Positions 44,591-55,814 of a DNA stretch of 64,000 nt are shown in pieces. Under the pieces are notes generated by a model that was given only the letters and a program-made list of their open reading frames with translations, was not told the origin of the DNA and did no database searches. The DNA lies in the NCBI GenBank assembly GCA_034359265.1, contig CP136890.1:84965501-85029500 (forward strand), given 5' to 3'. How positions within the stretch are numbered: position 1 is the stretch's first letter; each line of letters begins with the position of its first letter. The translations under genes were made by a program, and so were the position numbers. This stretch comes from Canna indica (Eukaryota > Streptophyta > Magnoliopsida > Zingiberales > Cannaceae).

Positions 44591-46130
44591 TTATTCCTCG
44601 TCATCTGAGTAATAGTCTTCAAATTCTTCTTCTTCATCTTCTTCATCTTCTTTAAATTCTACTTCTTCATCTCCACCTTCCTCAACTTCATGATCATCCA
44701 CCTTCTTCAAATTGAACAAACGTTGTGTCCGCATCCTCGAGTATTGGAATAATACGATCTACTGCGGGAGGATCCTCTTCTTGATAGAAATCATCTGTCA
44801 CATCAAGTATTGACTCATCTTCTCCCGCTATCGAATTAATTCTTCCTCTAGCTTTAGTCTTACAGACTACACGCCAATCTGCTCTATCTTTATTTCGAGT
44901 CGGATACTTAGTGTAATATACTTGTTTGGCTTGTGATGTTAATATAAAAGGCTCATTTGCTGCCAATTTCGATATGTAATTAACCTCAACAAGTTTGTAT
45001 TTTAGATGAACTTTCATGCCCCTATCAGTTGTATTGAACCAATGACATTTAAATAGGATAACTAATTTCAAGCCGAAGTAGTGCAATTCTATCACTTCTT
45101 CCAATAGTTCATGAAAATCCATATCACATTCAACATACATTGTCACTATCACGTAGACCCGGCATTCAACGTCTTCTTTGTAAATGCATATTCAACTGTG
45201 TGAAATTTATACTCATTAACAAAATATCCGCTATAACACGACACTAGTTGCGATGGTCCACTAACAAACTCAAATATTTTTTCATCTATTTCAACTGTAT
45301 GATCTTTACTGTAAGCCCAAATCCAAGTAGGAAAATCACGATTTCGTAATCTCTCCAATTCTTGATAGTTGTGAATAGAGTATTTTTGCACTATCTCAAT
45401 GTCAAATATTTTAATGAATTGTTCAATCTCTGGACAATTGAGCAATACGTATAATTGTGTCAAATGATACTCTTTGTCGTTTAAGTGTTGAGACGGACGA
45501 GAACCAAAAGCACGACCAAAGTGACAAAATATATTTAAACGTCCATCTGAATGTCAAACTCCCCCGTCGTCGTTACGTGGAAGATGATCAAATCTTGTCT
45601 GCACTGTCGATTCAAAGTAAAATGAGCAGAATGTTAAAATTTCTTGGATGATATACGATTCAGATATTGATCATTCAATAACTGTAGTGTTCTTTATATT
45701 TTTTCTTCAGACGATTCATGTATCTTTCAAATAAGTACATCCACCAGTATTGAATGGGGCCTCCAACTCATGCCTCGTATGTTAAGTATATCGGTAGATG
45801 CTCCATCGATTCAAAAAAGGTAAGAGGGAAAAACTGCTTCATCTTGTATATAATGTCAACAATATTATTTTCAAGTGCTGACATATCTTCGACTTGAAGG
45901 ACATTTGCACAAATGTTTCTAAAAAACATACTTAATTCAATCAACAGACCCCAAATATTATCAGGTAGAAGATCTCGAAATGTGATCGAAAGCAATCTCT
46001 GCATGAATACATGACAATCGTGGCTCTTCATCCCTAATATTTTGCAATCATCGACATTCACACACCGAGATAAGTTTAAGGCATATCCATCGGGTAATTT
46101 GAGTTGTTTGATCCATTGACAAATATCTTT
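44591..46130 (-). pseudogene. CACTA-3 tnp2 remnant (DUF4218 and DUF4216 only)
   Basis: From 46130 on the minus strand the reading begins KDICQWIKQLKLPDG, then RCVNVDD, MKSHDCHVFMQRLL and FRDLLPDNIWG, through DUF4218 (HLPIYLTYEA), then DUF4216 (YVECDMDFHELLEEVIELHY, HWFNTTDRGMKVHLKYK) to an acidic tail. Everything before KDICQW is deleted: the junction at about 46131 joins directly to leader sequence (ATTCTAAAATTTTGG). Stops occur near 45768 and 45664, with shifts near 45150 and 44700. Confidence 0.82.
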
Positions 46131-46384
46131 AATCCAAAATTTTAGAATGAGTTAACGGTTAAAAGAAAAAACTAAGTGCAATGCAAAAAATATGTTCCCA
46201 AATTGTCCAATTAGGGACAATCCAAGAGTTGTACGTCGTATAAAAGATCATCTACTTCTTTTACACGAACATACAACCCCTGAACGGATCTAAGGTTTTG
46301 GTAAATCATATACAACTCGTCGATGCGTACGTCAAACGTATCAACTTGTCGGATGGATAATTATTTTCTAAATTTTGAATGCCG

Positions 46385-47010
46385 GTTTGAGTCCAAAGTG
46401 GACGATTCCGACGCGAGTCCAAAGTGGATGATTCTAATTAATCTAAATCTAAAGATTAACAATAAAATCAATCTAACTAATCTAACCGATCTAACCTTAA
46501 TATAAACATTATAACAAAACATTATAAATTAATCTAAACATTAAACATTATACCCTAAAGATATAAACATTAAACATTATAAATTTAATCTAAATAATAT
46601 AAACATTAAAAATTATTAACCCTAATCAATTAATCCTAATTAATTAACCAAACATTAAAATAATTAAATAATAAATAAATAAATATTAGGGTTTAACCCT
46701 AATCACACTACTGGACCGGTGTATGTGCGACAGCACATACACCGGCGGGATGTTCCGTCGGCTGTCGGAGGTCGAAGGCCAAAACCTTAAGGTTTCGGCC
46801 CAACCAAGCTTGACGCCGGCGACAAGGAAGAGAGGGGGGTGCAGTGCGGCATACCTGGAGTTGATCGAGTGATGATTGGGCGTCGGGGCATTGAGTGAGC
46901 ATCGACGATTGATCGGCATCGGTGAGGGTGGTGATCCAGCGACGATGGCTGCGTCAGCACAGAGAGCAGAAGAAATGGGGTGGACGGGCACGAACACAGA
47001 GATAAAAATA
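46385..47010 (-). promoter_or_regulatory. Leader region of CACTA-3
   Basis: On the minus strand this holds a GC-rich leader (46720-47000) with a decayed hairpin pair (AAACCTTAAGGTTT), then AT-rich DNA with AATTAAT repeats, then two decayed 26-bp units (GACTCCAAAGTGGACGATTC-like at 46390-46430). It corresponds to 1620-2210 of CACTA-1. Confidence 0.6.
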
Positions 47011-47426
47011 TTTATCAACAACGGCTCACTCGTCCGTTAGTAAGCCGTTGCTGATGATATTTATCATCAGCAAAGGCAGAAGAGGCCTTTGTTACGTCGT
47101 TGCTAATAACAGTTTCATTTTTGCACCGCGAGAGCGCATAAAGAGGAACGGGTATAAAGGCCGTAAGTACATCATTGCAGATGTTATTATCACATTAACA
47201 ACGGCCGACGTGACCTTTTGTACACTATTACAAATAACTTATTTCCTTCACGCGCTGTGTTCGTGCCATCCGCTTGTTAGCAACGGCCCGAGTGGCCGTA
47301 ACGATAACGTTGCAAATATATCACATCTACAACGGATCGAGCGACCGTAAGAACAGTGTCAGTCATTGCAACGGTGTTGGCGGTCGTTGTTGATGGTCGT
47401 TACTGATTAACACATTTTTAGTAGTG

Positions 47427-48564
47427 TTTGGTGAAACATCTTCTCTATGAGGTTTCTAATCACTGTCTGATTTTGATTAATTTTGCATAAAATAAGGCCC
47501 GTAATAAACTTTTTAAATTTTAGAATTTTGGGGTTGAATACCCTGATTCTACTAAGGTTGTTAAAGAGACTTGGCTAGAGATACCCCCTCATCTTACTCC
47601 ACTTAATGAATTCTCCACTGGCTTGAAGTTTACTCATTTTGCTCTTTTCGTTTGGAATCGAAATAAACTTGGCATTCTATTACAATATCTGGAATTTGTT
47701 ATTTATAAAATTGATAATTTGGAGCATTTAGATGCTTCTTCTTTGGACTATGTTAACTCAAATTACATTGAAATGATAGTCAAACGCCAAAATGAAATGG
47801 ATTAAAGATGGGGATTTTAATACTATTTTTTCATAATGTGGTTACCATGCATCGTAGAATCAATAAATTAAATTCCATAACTCTTTTTTTTAACAAAGAT
47901 AAAAAGTCATAATAGGTAATCATACTAAGGTTTGAACTCTAGATCTTTAGGAAACATCCAAGATGTTACCACCAACTATGCCACCCATAACTCTTAATGA
48001 GAGTTCTATGGTATTTGATGATAAACTTATTTTAAATGTGCTTGCTCATGCTTATAAATCCCTCTGGATTTCTTCCAATGTTGTTTTTTGGATATTTCTT
48101 GTACTAGTGATTTTGCAGCTAATTCATTGGCTGCTCCCTTTGCTTTATCTGATGTTTGGAATGTTGCCAAATGGTAGAGCATTGGGTTTGATGGGTTTAC
48201 ATGAGAATCTTACAAGCATTACTGGAATTTAATTAATTTCTTCAACCTTTATGAACTATTTGGATGTCTTTTATGAAACTACTTTCTTACCTTTTGATTT
48301 GAACATGATCGTTCTTTCCCTTATTCCTAAATGTTTAAATCTCTCAACTGTACAAGATTTTAGGCCTATTGCATTATGTACCTTGAATTACACAATTCTT
48401 GCTAAGGTGCTTGCTAACAAACTTAGAGAACATTTCCCTAGTTTAGTTTCCTTTGAAAAGTCTGCATTCATTAAGGGTAGGATTATTCATGATAACATAT
48501 TGATTGCATAGGAGATTGCACATTCTATGTACAACTCTAAAGGCAAAAATCGTTGTGTTCTAGT
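47427..48564 (+). pseudogene. LINE endonuclease end and early reverse transcriptase
   Basis: It reads VKHLLYEVSNHCLILINFA, FGVEYPDSTKVVKETWLEIP, then IKDGDFNTIFFHN, MHRRINKLNSITL, interrupted by the SINE. After the SINE it continues NESSMVFDDKLI and later MIVLSLIPKCLNLSTVQDFR, PIALCTLNYTILAKVLANKL and SAFIKGRIIHDNILIA (RT domain, PF00078). Frameshifts and stops are frequent. It breaks at the CACTA-4 TSD AGT (48562-48564). Confidence 0.8.
47886..47984 (-). mobile_element. tRNA-derived SINE with 11-bp TSD
   Basis: CCATAACTCTT is present at 47875-47885 and 47985-47995. On the minus strand the insert begins GGGTGGCATAGTTGGTGGTA (A-box-like) and contains GAGTTCAAACC (B-box-like) about 35 bp later, ending in an A-rich tail (TTAAAAAAAA). 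Removing it and one TSD restores the LINE reading NSITLNESS. At 99 bp it is short for a plant SINE. Confidence 0.85.
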
Positions 48565-48649
48565 CACTACTAGGAATATGACCTTCACCGATGGCCGGGT
48601 CTGTTTGTAAGCCGTTGGTGAAGACAAATGATGCTATTAGGGTCTATCC

Positions 48650-50120
48650 TGAGATTGGTGCCCCAAGTGGCCCTAGCACGGCTCGCGCGTGGCCATTGTC
48701 TGTGAAGCCATAAACGCGGCCGTGGTCCCAGCCATAGGCGACATCAACCCACACTTGGGCGTCAAAGTCAACGGGGGGTGCCCCTGCGCTGCATCACAAT
48801 CCTAGTGTAGGTTTCCTACACGAGTTTGTATTTGGTGTATTTGGTTTCATATTTTTTTTCTAATTATAAACTTAAATTATAAATAAATATTGCATAATTG
48901 AAACAAATATACTTATAATGGTGACTGTAGTGTGGGTGTCGATGTACTCCCCCGGCACATGTCCAAGACGGTGAGTCCGCTCGAACACCTCCACCGGGGT
49001 GGGTCGCTAGACAGTCCCTCACTGCAGTCGTCTACTTTTACGAAATAAATACATTAGTACACCGTGAAACAAATACAATATATAATTAAAGTGAGAAGTG
49101 CAGATTTGGTCCTATAAGTATTCAATTTTTTGGACTTTAGTCCTATAAGTTCCATTTTGGTATTTTCAGTCTTATAAGTTTGCTTTGTAGCATAGATTTG
49201 GTCCTATCCATGATAGTTCGTTAACTCTCCGTCAATGTGGACTAACGTTGTTCATACACGTTGACATATTTGGTCCTATAAGTTTTATTTTGAAATTTTC
49301 AGTATTATATGTTTGTCCTGTAGCATAGATTTGGTCCTATATATTTGTCCCGTAGCACAAATTTGATCTAATATATTTGTCTCATAGCACAAATTTGATC
49401 ATATCCGTGATGGTTTGCTAACTGTCCGTCCACGAAAAAATAAACGACGTTATGGGTCCATGTTGACGTAGTTAACGAACTGTCGTGAATAAGACTAAAT
49501 CTATGTTACGAAGCAAACTTATCTATGTTATGGAGTTAACATATCAACTTGTGTATATGTCGGTATGTTATATAGATTTGGTACTATCCACGATGGTCTG
49601 TTAATTCCATCAACATAGACATAACATCGTTTATTTTTTTGTGGACAGAGAGTTAACAGACCGTCGCAGATAGGACCAAATCTGTGCTACGGGGCAAACA
49701 TATAGGACTGAAAATTTTGAAATGAAACTTATAGGACCAAATATGTCAAAGTGTATGAACGGCGTTAGTCCACATTGACGGAGAGTTAATAGACCGTCAC
49801 GGATATGACCAAATCTATGCTACGAAACAAACTTATAAGACCGAAAATACCAAAATGACACATATAGGACCAAAGTTCAAAAAATTAAAAACTTATAGGA
49901 CCAAATCTGCACTTCTCCCTATAATTAAAATTAAGGTATAATACTTACTATACAACTCTCGTACACTACAAATGAGACAAACCCGTCGGTGTGGCGCACT
50001 CCCCCCCCTCAGACATGTGGTTTCTAGCCATAGTCCGGGATACCACCTGCCATTGGCTCGACGACCATCGCTCCATGAGCTGCTCTCAAACATCCGGAGT
50101 AATCCACTCGAGGCCATATC
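48650..50120 (-). pseudogene. CACTA-4 TnpA-like exon remnants
   Basis: On the minus strand, 50120-49930 corresponds to exon three (RGYGLEWITPDV, then NHMSEGG). Exon four is at about 49035-48918 and exon five at about 48810-48650 (WDHGRVYGFTDNGHARAVLG). The MULE-like insert lies in the intron between exons three and four. Stops and shifts are present. Confidence 0.7.
49091..49920. mobile_element. MULE-like foldback MITE, 830 bp, with 9-bp TSD
   Basis: ATAATTAAA occurs at 49082-49090 and 49921-49929, a perfect 9-bp duplication typical of Mutator-like elements. The left end GTGAGAAGTGCAGATTTGG pairs with the inverted right end AGGGAGAAGTGCAGATTTGG. Long arms carry repeated TTGGTCCTATAAGT / ACTTATAGGACCAA motifs. 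It has no coding capacity. Confidence 0.93.
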
Positions 50121-51222
50121 CCCGGGGCAAATCCTTTGGTATCAGATGCAGAGTGACAGTATCCTGATCCAAAAATATTGCATTCATGCAATTATAGCAC
50201 ATACATCAGATTTTATTACCGCTAACGAATTTTAGATTCGAAGACAAAATTTAGGAAGTAAGTTACGTACAATCGAAACTCATTCGTTAAAGCTCCACGA
50301 TCAAATCGTCGGTACATGCAACTTCGATCGCCCGACATGATTCTGTCAACCAATGATAATATTTTCAATTAATGTCTTTAGGTGAGATGGTCCTACAATA
50401 ATTAATCTACAATTAATCTAACAAATTAACAAATTAACAAATAAAAGACTAATTAACATGTAAAAATAGTTAGGGTTTAATTAAACCCTAATTAATCAAA
50501 TGAGATCAACGCCCCACTGTTAACAAGAAAAAATTCCAGCGCCGTAGTCCAGTGTCCCATGTCGAACACTGGATGAATGATATCCGGTCGGCGGCCGGAG
50601 GCTGAAACCTTACGGTTTTGGACCACCCCAACCACAAACGGCGGAGGGAGAGATGGGGGTTAACATAGGAGGGGAGAGATTGGTGAAGACATACCTGGAG
50701 GTGGAGGAGGATCCGAATCCGGGAGGAGGGGCGGCAACCAACGGCAATAGCGGCAACAGTGCAGGAGAGAAGGAAGAAGAAATAAGGGGGCGGGCGCGAA
50801 CGCAAATAAAACATATATCACCAACAATTGAGTGAGTCGTTGCAAATAAAACATAACATCACCAACGGCCTACGCGGCCCTCACAAAGCCGTTGGTGATA
50901 AATTTTAATTTCGCGCCGCGAGTACGTCATCGATTCATGAGCGACGGATGCAGAAGCCGTACGAAAGCCATTGCTAATGTACTATTAAGTCACGAACAAC
51001 TCACGTGGCGCTTGCGAACCCTTTGCTGATACGTTATTTCATTTATGCGCTGTGTGTGCGCCATCGACTTATAAGCGATGGTTGAGGCGGTCGTAAGCAT
51101 GTTGTTGCAAATTTTGGTACATTTGCAACGGCCTTAGCGGCTGTAAGAAAGCCATGGGTCGTTCCGACGGCTCAAGCGACCGTGGGTGATGGCCGTCAGT
51201 GAAAGTAACATTTCTAGTAGTG

Positions 51223-53781
51223 AGTGAAAATTGACCTGGAGAAAGCTTATGACTAGCTCTCTTGGGCTGCTATTCTGCTTGTCCTTAAGGCATATAAGTT
51301 CCCTGTTAAATTCATTGGTTGGATTTATGCTTGCTTGTCTACTATTAGCTTTTCATGCCTCATAAATTCTCAGTTTTTCCCCGTTCTTTACGTCCCAGTG
51401 GAGTATTCGACAGAGTGACCCACTTTCCCCATACCTGTTTGTGCTTACAACACAATCCCTTACACATATGCTTAATATTGTTGTCTCTCGAAAATATATA
51501 ACCCCTTTCAAGTTTAGGAATTCATTGGAAATTAGCCAACTTACATTTGCCGATGGCATTTTGTTGGCGTTTAGGGCTAATAGGAAGAGTCTTAACTCTA
51601 TCAAGAAAATCTTTGATACTTTTGAACGTTTCACTTGTGAGTGAATTAATTTTTCTAAATCCGGAAATCTTCTTTTTTCCAAAAATGGTCTCGCATGATT
51701 AAGTTAGAAACATTAGTAATACCCTCAATATGAGATGTATATTTTTTCCTTTAAATACCTTGGAGCCATAATTGCTCCTAGAAGACCACCCCTCAGGCTC
51801 AACAAGTTCTACTTGATTAAATAAAAGCTAAACTTATCTCATGACAATCCTCGTATTTGTCTTCTTTTTTCCAAAAATGGTCTCACATGATTTAGTCAGA
51901 AACATTAGTAATACCCTCAATATGAGATGTAGATGTTTTCCTTTAAATACCTTGGAGCCATAATTGCTCCTAGAAGACCATCCCTCAAGCTCAACAAGTT
52001 CTACTTGATTAAATAAAAGCTAAACTTATCTCATGACAATCCTCGTATTTGTCTCGAGTTGGTAGAGTTGTTTTGATTAGGTTTGTTCTTGACTTCATTC
52101 CGTTACACTCAATGGCTGCTTCTTTGTTTTATTCTACCTACTTTGACAAGATTGAATAAATTACTAAGAGAATCCTCTCGTCTAACTCGTCTAGCCATCA
52201 TGGTCTTCATTTGATTCATTAGGACACTGTTACCTGCCGCAAAACCTTTGGTGGTCTTGGCCTTTCAGGACCTCTCCTGTCAGGCCTTGTCTCTTCAGAC
52301 AAGGCAGGTTTTGGCCTACTTAAACCACTCTCCCATTCCTTTGGTTAAGGTGGTCACTACCAAATACCAGGTCTTGTGCCCGGAAAATTGCTCGTAGAGC
52401 AGTAAATTATTTCGTAACGCTTTCAATCATTTGTTTCCAAGCTATGTTAAGCTTGTTAAATCTGGTGTTACTACTTCGGTTTTGCATGATTCTTAGTAAC
52501 TTGACATGCCCCAATGTTTGAAACCCACTTTTTTGAATATGGAAGTTTTCACTGATGATGTGAATGTTTGTATGCTTATAAATAATCGAAATTGATTGCC
52601 TTGTACACGCTATTACTAATTGCTTTGGTTTGGCGTTGGGGGAATCTATCCTTAAGATTAACCTGCCTATAAATCCTGACAATGATACTTATGTTTGGAG
52701 TATGGACTTAGGGATAGAGTTATCACTAAGTCAGCAAACTATTTTCTTAGGAACCATGAACATGGTCCTATTTTTAATCCTAATCTTTTTATTTGGAAAT
52801 TCCTTTCGAAGCTTCATATCGCTCCTAAAGTGAAATTATTCTGTTGGAAACTCCTTCACAATCACTTACCTACACACTCTAGACTCGTGAGACTTGGGAT
52901 TCTTTCTTTGGATACTTTCCCCTTATTCTCTAGTACAATTGAAACACCACATCACCTATTTTTTTATTGCCCCTATGCTTACCATATTTGCAACCTCTTG
53001 TCCCTTAAAACTTGACTTACCCTCTCTAATAGGAATACCTGGTGTACTAGCGATTGGTTGGTTTGTTCTTCCTCCCATACATGAGTTGAGTTGTTCAAAG
53101 CAACCACTATTGCTTACTTTTTTTGGTTCATTTGGTACACTTGAAATAGCATGTAGTATAAGGTTAGGAAGCCTACCCATTTTGTCTTGTGAACATGATC
53201 CTGTCTTTCACCCATGATTATTTCAAGACTCATTATCTGAGTGCAATTCTAACTGTATTAGTTCTTACATCAAATGGATTCCCCCCACCGAACATTCTCA
53301 AAACTAATTGTGATGCATCTTTTGTTGATTCTGCAAGGGGTCTTGGCCTCATAATTTGGAACTCTAGCTGTTGGTGATTGTTTGGTTGTGCGGGTGATAG
53401 TGTTCTCCTATTGGAAGCTTTGACTATTAAAAATGCTCTTCAGCTCTCTATAACTCATTCATTGCCACATTTTATTCTAGAGTCTGATTCCAAAATTTTA
53501 GTGGATGTGATTAACAATGTTGTGCCAGTTCCTTGATTCATATATGCCATTGTTGACGATATTTTGTTTGTCAAAGCTCATTGTAATGTCGTCAAATTTA
53601 TTTATTATTTTATTCAGACAAATGAGATGCCCATTGAGCAGCAAATTGTGCGAGAGTGTCTAAGGTATATTTTGTTTGACACTCTATTCAGCCTCCTTAC
53701 ATGAAGACCATTTTGTACATGGATCTTTTTGGGCCCGGCTCTCACCGGATTATATATAAACATTCATTTTTGGTAAAAAAA
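51223..53781 (+). pseudogene. LINE reverse transcriptase, zf-RVT and RNase H, right part
   Basis: After the CACTA-4 TSD the reading resumes KIDLEKAYD (RT motif A), then IGWIYACLSTISFSCLIN, SPYLFVLTTQSL and QLTFADGILLAF, where the FADD motif has become FADG. A 192-bp tandem duplication follows at 51669. zf-RVT-like sequence (KLHIAPKVKLFCWKLLHNHL) is at 52795. An RNase H type domain (PF13456) is at 53295-53700: LKTNCDASFVDSARGLGLII, EALTIKNALQLSI, ILESDSKILVDVIN. Stops are numerous. Confidence 0.82.
51669..52052. repeat. 192-bp tandem duplication inside the LINE
   Basis: Two head-to-tail copies (51669-51860 and 51861-52052), each starting CTTCTTTTTTCCAAAAATGG and ending CCTCGTATTTGT, differ at only a few bases. 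Confidence 0.95.
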
Positions 53782-53939
53782 TGAGAACTTTGGGGGATTT
53801 CATATGAAAGGAGCCTACGTAGAGGAATAAGTTTTTTTTTTCGATTTTTTCTTCTTTTTAAATCAGGTGGTCGAGCCAAATCCAAAATTCAATGACCCAA
53901 TTAATTCAAAATTCAATCTGAATATAAAATTCAAAATTC
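53782..53939. other. Spacer between LINE and gene B segment
   Basis: AT-rich DNA with short repeats of AAATTCAA (53880-53940). No feature is supported. Confidence 0.5.
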
Positions 53940-54132
53940 ACGACTCACGAGCGAGAAGAAGAAATGCAACCAAGCGCATGGAGGCCACGCTGATTCCTTT
54001 CATCATTCCCAATCCACCGTATAATTAATATTCCAACGCCTTTCATCATTCCTTTACTTGGGAAGGAGAAGTGGAGAACTGCCACCCTACTCCATCTCCT
54101 TCCTCTATTAACTCCGATACTCAATGCCTTGT

Positions 54133-54141
54133 CTATATATA
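54133..54141 (+). promoter_or_regulatory. TATA box of gene B
   Basis: CTATATATA lies about 55 bp before the ATG, collinear with TTTATAAA of gene A. Confidence 0.6.
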
Positions 54142-54194
54142 CATATACGGTATATACCGGTAAATCGACAGCAACAGCAAAAACTTGTTGAAGA

Positions 54195-54428
54195 ATGGCA
54201 CCAAAGGCAACGGTGGGGAAGAATGGCAGCAGCAGCAACTCGTCGAAGAATGACAGCAAAAACTTCGTGAAGAATGAAAGCAAAAACTTGTCGTCGTTTT
54301 CCAGCCATGGCAACAGCAGCAACAAGGCCATGAAGGCACCCGGTGGTGGCAGCGTGATCATAGACAGAGATGTATTCGAGAAGAACCCTAAAGCTTACTT
54401 CGATGGCCTAGGTAAAGATGGTTTTTAA
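54195..54428 (+). CDS. Gene B: small Ser/Asn/Lys-rich protein, 77 residues, paralogue of gene A
   Basis: The reading starts MAPKATVGKNG and shares with gene A the C-terminal block MKAPGGGSVIIDRDVFEKNP, then KAYFDGLGKDGF. The N-terminal half differs fully. The MGCC lipidation signal and membrane span of gene A are absent, and their place is taken by repeats of the KNDSKNFVKNESKN type. These come from a 24-bp DNA repeat (CAGCARMAACTYSTSGAAGAATGA-like, 54228-54299, degenerate) whose upstream copy contains the start codon itself. It would be soluble rather than membrane-bound. No named family is recognised; expression is not proven. Confidence 0.6.
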   Translation: MAPKATVGKNGSSSNSSKNDSKNFVKNESKNLSSFSSHGNSSNKAMKAPGGGSVIIDRDVFEKNPKAYFDGLGKDGF

Positions 54429-54496
54429 TTACCGAAAAATGTGTGGACTGATCAGTAGTTTTTGAATCTTGGAAGTGTTGGACTTTGTTTTGCTGA

Positions 54497-54505
54497 ATAA
54501 AGAGT
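54497..54505 (+). terminator. Candidate poly(A) signal of gene B
   Basis: GAATAAAG lies about 75 bp after the stop codon, in an insertion that gene A lacks. Confidence 0.4.
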
Positions 54506-54780
54506 TGTACTTGTTTGACTTCCAGAGCCTGAATTTTAATCAGTGATCTTTCTTGAAAAGAACTGTTGCTGCAGCTTTAATGATCTGTTGGTCATAGTTT
54601 TTTCCTTTTACTGATTTTGAACCATGCTAAGAATTGCCATAATTAGTTACATCCCCAAAAGAAAAGAATAGCAGTCCTTAAATTGTTGTCAGATAAAGAG
54701 GCAAAATACTTTGGTTGCTTTGGTTGCAAAGCCTCGTGTTGATTAGTTGAGTAATATTTATATATCAGAATTAACCACTC

Positions 54781-55288
54781 CAGTTCTTTTTTACCCTCAT
54801 TCAGCAAAAAAATGATATTCCACATAATTATCCTGTAGAACAATTAATCATCTACAACTCAAATTCCTTCATTAATTAAAAGGTATTAATATCCTCTGAT
54901 TTTCTTGATAGATGAAGTTAATAGCTTGTCTCCAGCAATTGATCTCAGGCATCTGATAAAGTCTTCTTTGCTTATCTTACTGATGAAGACAGAAATTGAT
55001 AATCCAGCTAAGGATTCAAGAAGAAACAATGATGAATTCAAAATTGTAATCTTCTTATTCCACGGACTCTCGAATAGGATGAACAGATAACAAAATTGGG
55101 AAAAATAATAATATTCTGTTTTCAGAAATTGAAACTAGTAGGTATTTAAACCACCCTGCGTCGACGAAGAAAACAATCGTGGCCATACAACATGCCACGT
55201 GTACATTTATTACACTCGAGTTAAATTCGTAATCAACTCAGCTAAGTACATAAGCAACAAGTTATTAAAATGATACGACTCTAAGTAA
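54781..55288. other. Intergenic, no feature recognised
   Basis: AT-rich DNA. The 61-codon ORF at 54905-55090 has no domain. Confidence 0.5.
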
Positions 55289-55740
55289 CTAAGTAATTAT
55301 TATAGGATTGTTGACGGATGAGCCGGCCTTCATCAATACCTCCCTACTATCTGAGAACTCGACCTCGAGTTCTGAAGTTTGAACATGCGCTGCATCCAGA
55401 GGAATGAAAGGAAACAAATCTGAAATATTAAAGATTGGGGAAATCTTCAAATCTTCTGGTAGATCAACAAGATATGCATTGTCTCCTAAGACTTGAGTTA
55501 TCAGGAATGGTCCAATCTTGCGAGACCGTAACTTGTTGTAAGTGCTAGTAGGGAATCTTTCATTTCTCAAGTATACCATGACCAAATCACCAACCTGGTA
55601 GTTCTTGAATCGCCTATGTCTATCAGCGGCTAGTTTGTATTTGGCATTAGCTGCTTCAATGGCTTTCTGTACTTGTTTGTGTTGTTCCACATAGGTATTG
55701 GTAAATGATGTAGCAGTTTTGAATTTTTTCCGCTGTATCT
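55289..55740 (-). pseudogene. Gypsy (Ty3) polyprotein C-terminal fragment
   Basis: On the minus strand it reads FKTATSFTNTYVEQHKQVQK, KYKLAADRHRRFKNYQVGDL, VMVYLRNERFPTSTYNKL and KIGPFLITQVLGDNAYLVDL, then ISPIFNISDLFPF. This is the C-terminal end of a Ty3/Gypsy integrase with its GPF/Y-type DNA-binding module, ending at a stop at 55289. The upstream integrase core is absent, cut off near the start of the CACTA-like element at 55802. No LTR was recognised. Confidence 0.85.
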
Positions 55741-55814
55741 TCTCATATTTTTATTCCATCGCGGTGGAAGAAAAGAAGACGACGTAAATTATCAAAAAGC
55801 CCACATTATAATAT

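Larger units (their letters stand above)
42208..47426 (-). mobile_element. CACTA-3: CACTA element, minus orientation, TSD TTT
   Basis: The right end TTTTTAGTAGTG closes at 47426. The left end CGCTACTAAAATAACG (42208) is a drifted CACTACTAGAAA. TTT is present on both sides (42205-42207, 47427-47429). Subterminal AGCAACGGC-type repeats lie at 42230-42680 and 47010-47410. The TnpA-like and tnp2 genes are on the minus strand. The divergence from CACTA-1 and CACTA-2 shows an older insertion. Confidence 0.88.
48565..51222 (-). mobile_element. CACTA-4: deletion-derivative CACTA, TSD AGT
   Basis: The ends CACTACTAGGAATA (48565) and ACATTTCTAGTAGTG (51222) are flanked by AGT at 48562-48564 and 51223-51225. 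Without its own 830-bp insert it is only 1.8 kb. On the minus strand it keeps a GC-rich leader (50500-50800), the tnp2 start (ATG at about 50338, MSGDRSCMYR, then FDRGALTNEFRL) and, after a large deletion, the last TnpA-like exons. Subterminal repeats use a CACCAACGGC/GCCGTTGGTG variant. Confidence 0.9.
42125..53781 (+). mobile_element. Old LINE with RNase H, split by SINE, CACTA-3 and CACTA-4
   Basis: LINE pieces are about 42125-42207, 47427-48564 and 51223-53781. Each gap is a later insertion with its own TSD, and the LINE protein reading continues across each of them. The 3' end is an A-run after TTTTTGGT at 53781. The 5' end is truncated and no TSD for the LINE was found. Confidence 0.8.
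53940..54780 (+). repeat. Duplicated segment, copy B (partner 34150-35090)
   Basis: It aligns with copy A from the upstream ACGCTGATTCCTTT stretch to about CAGAATTAACC, with the 3' flank best conserved. A short insertion with AATAAA (about 54500) is specific to this copy. Confidence 0.88.
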
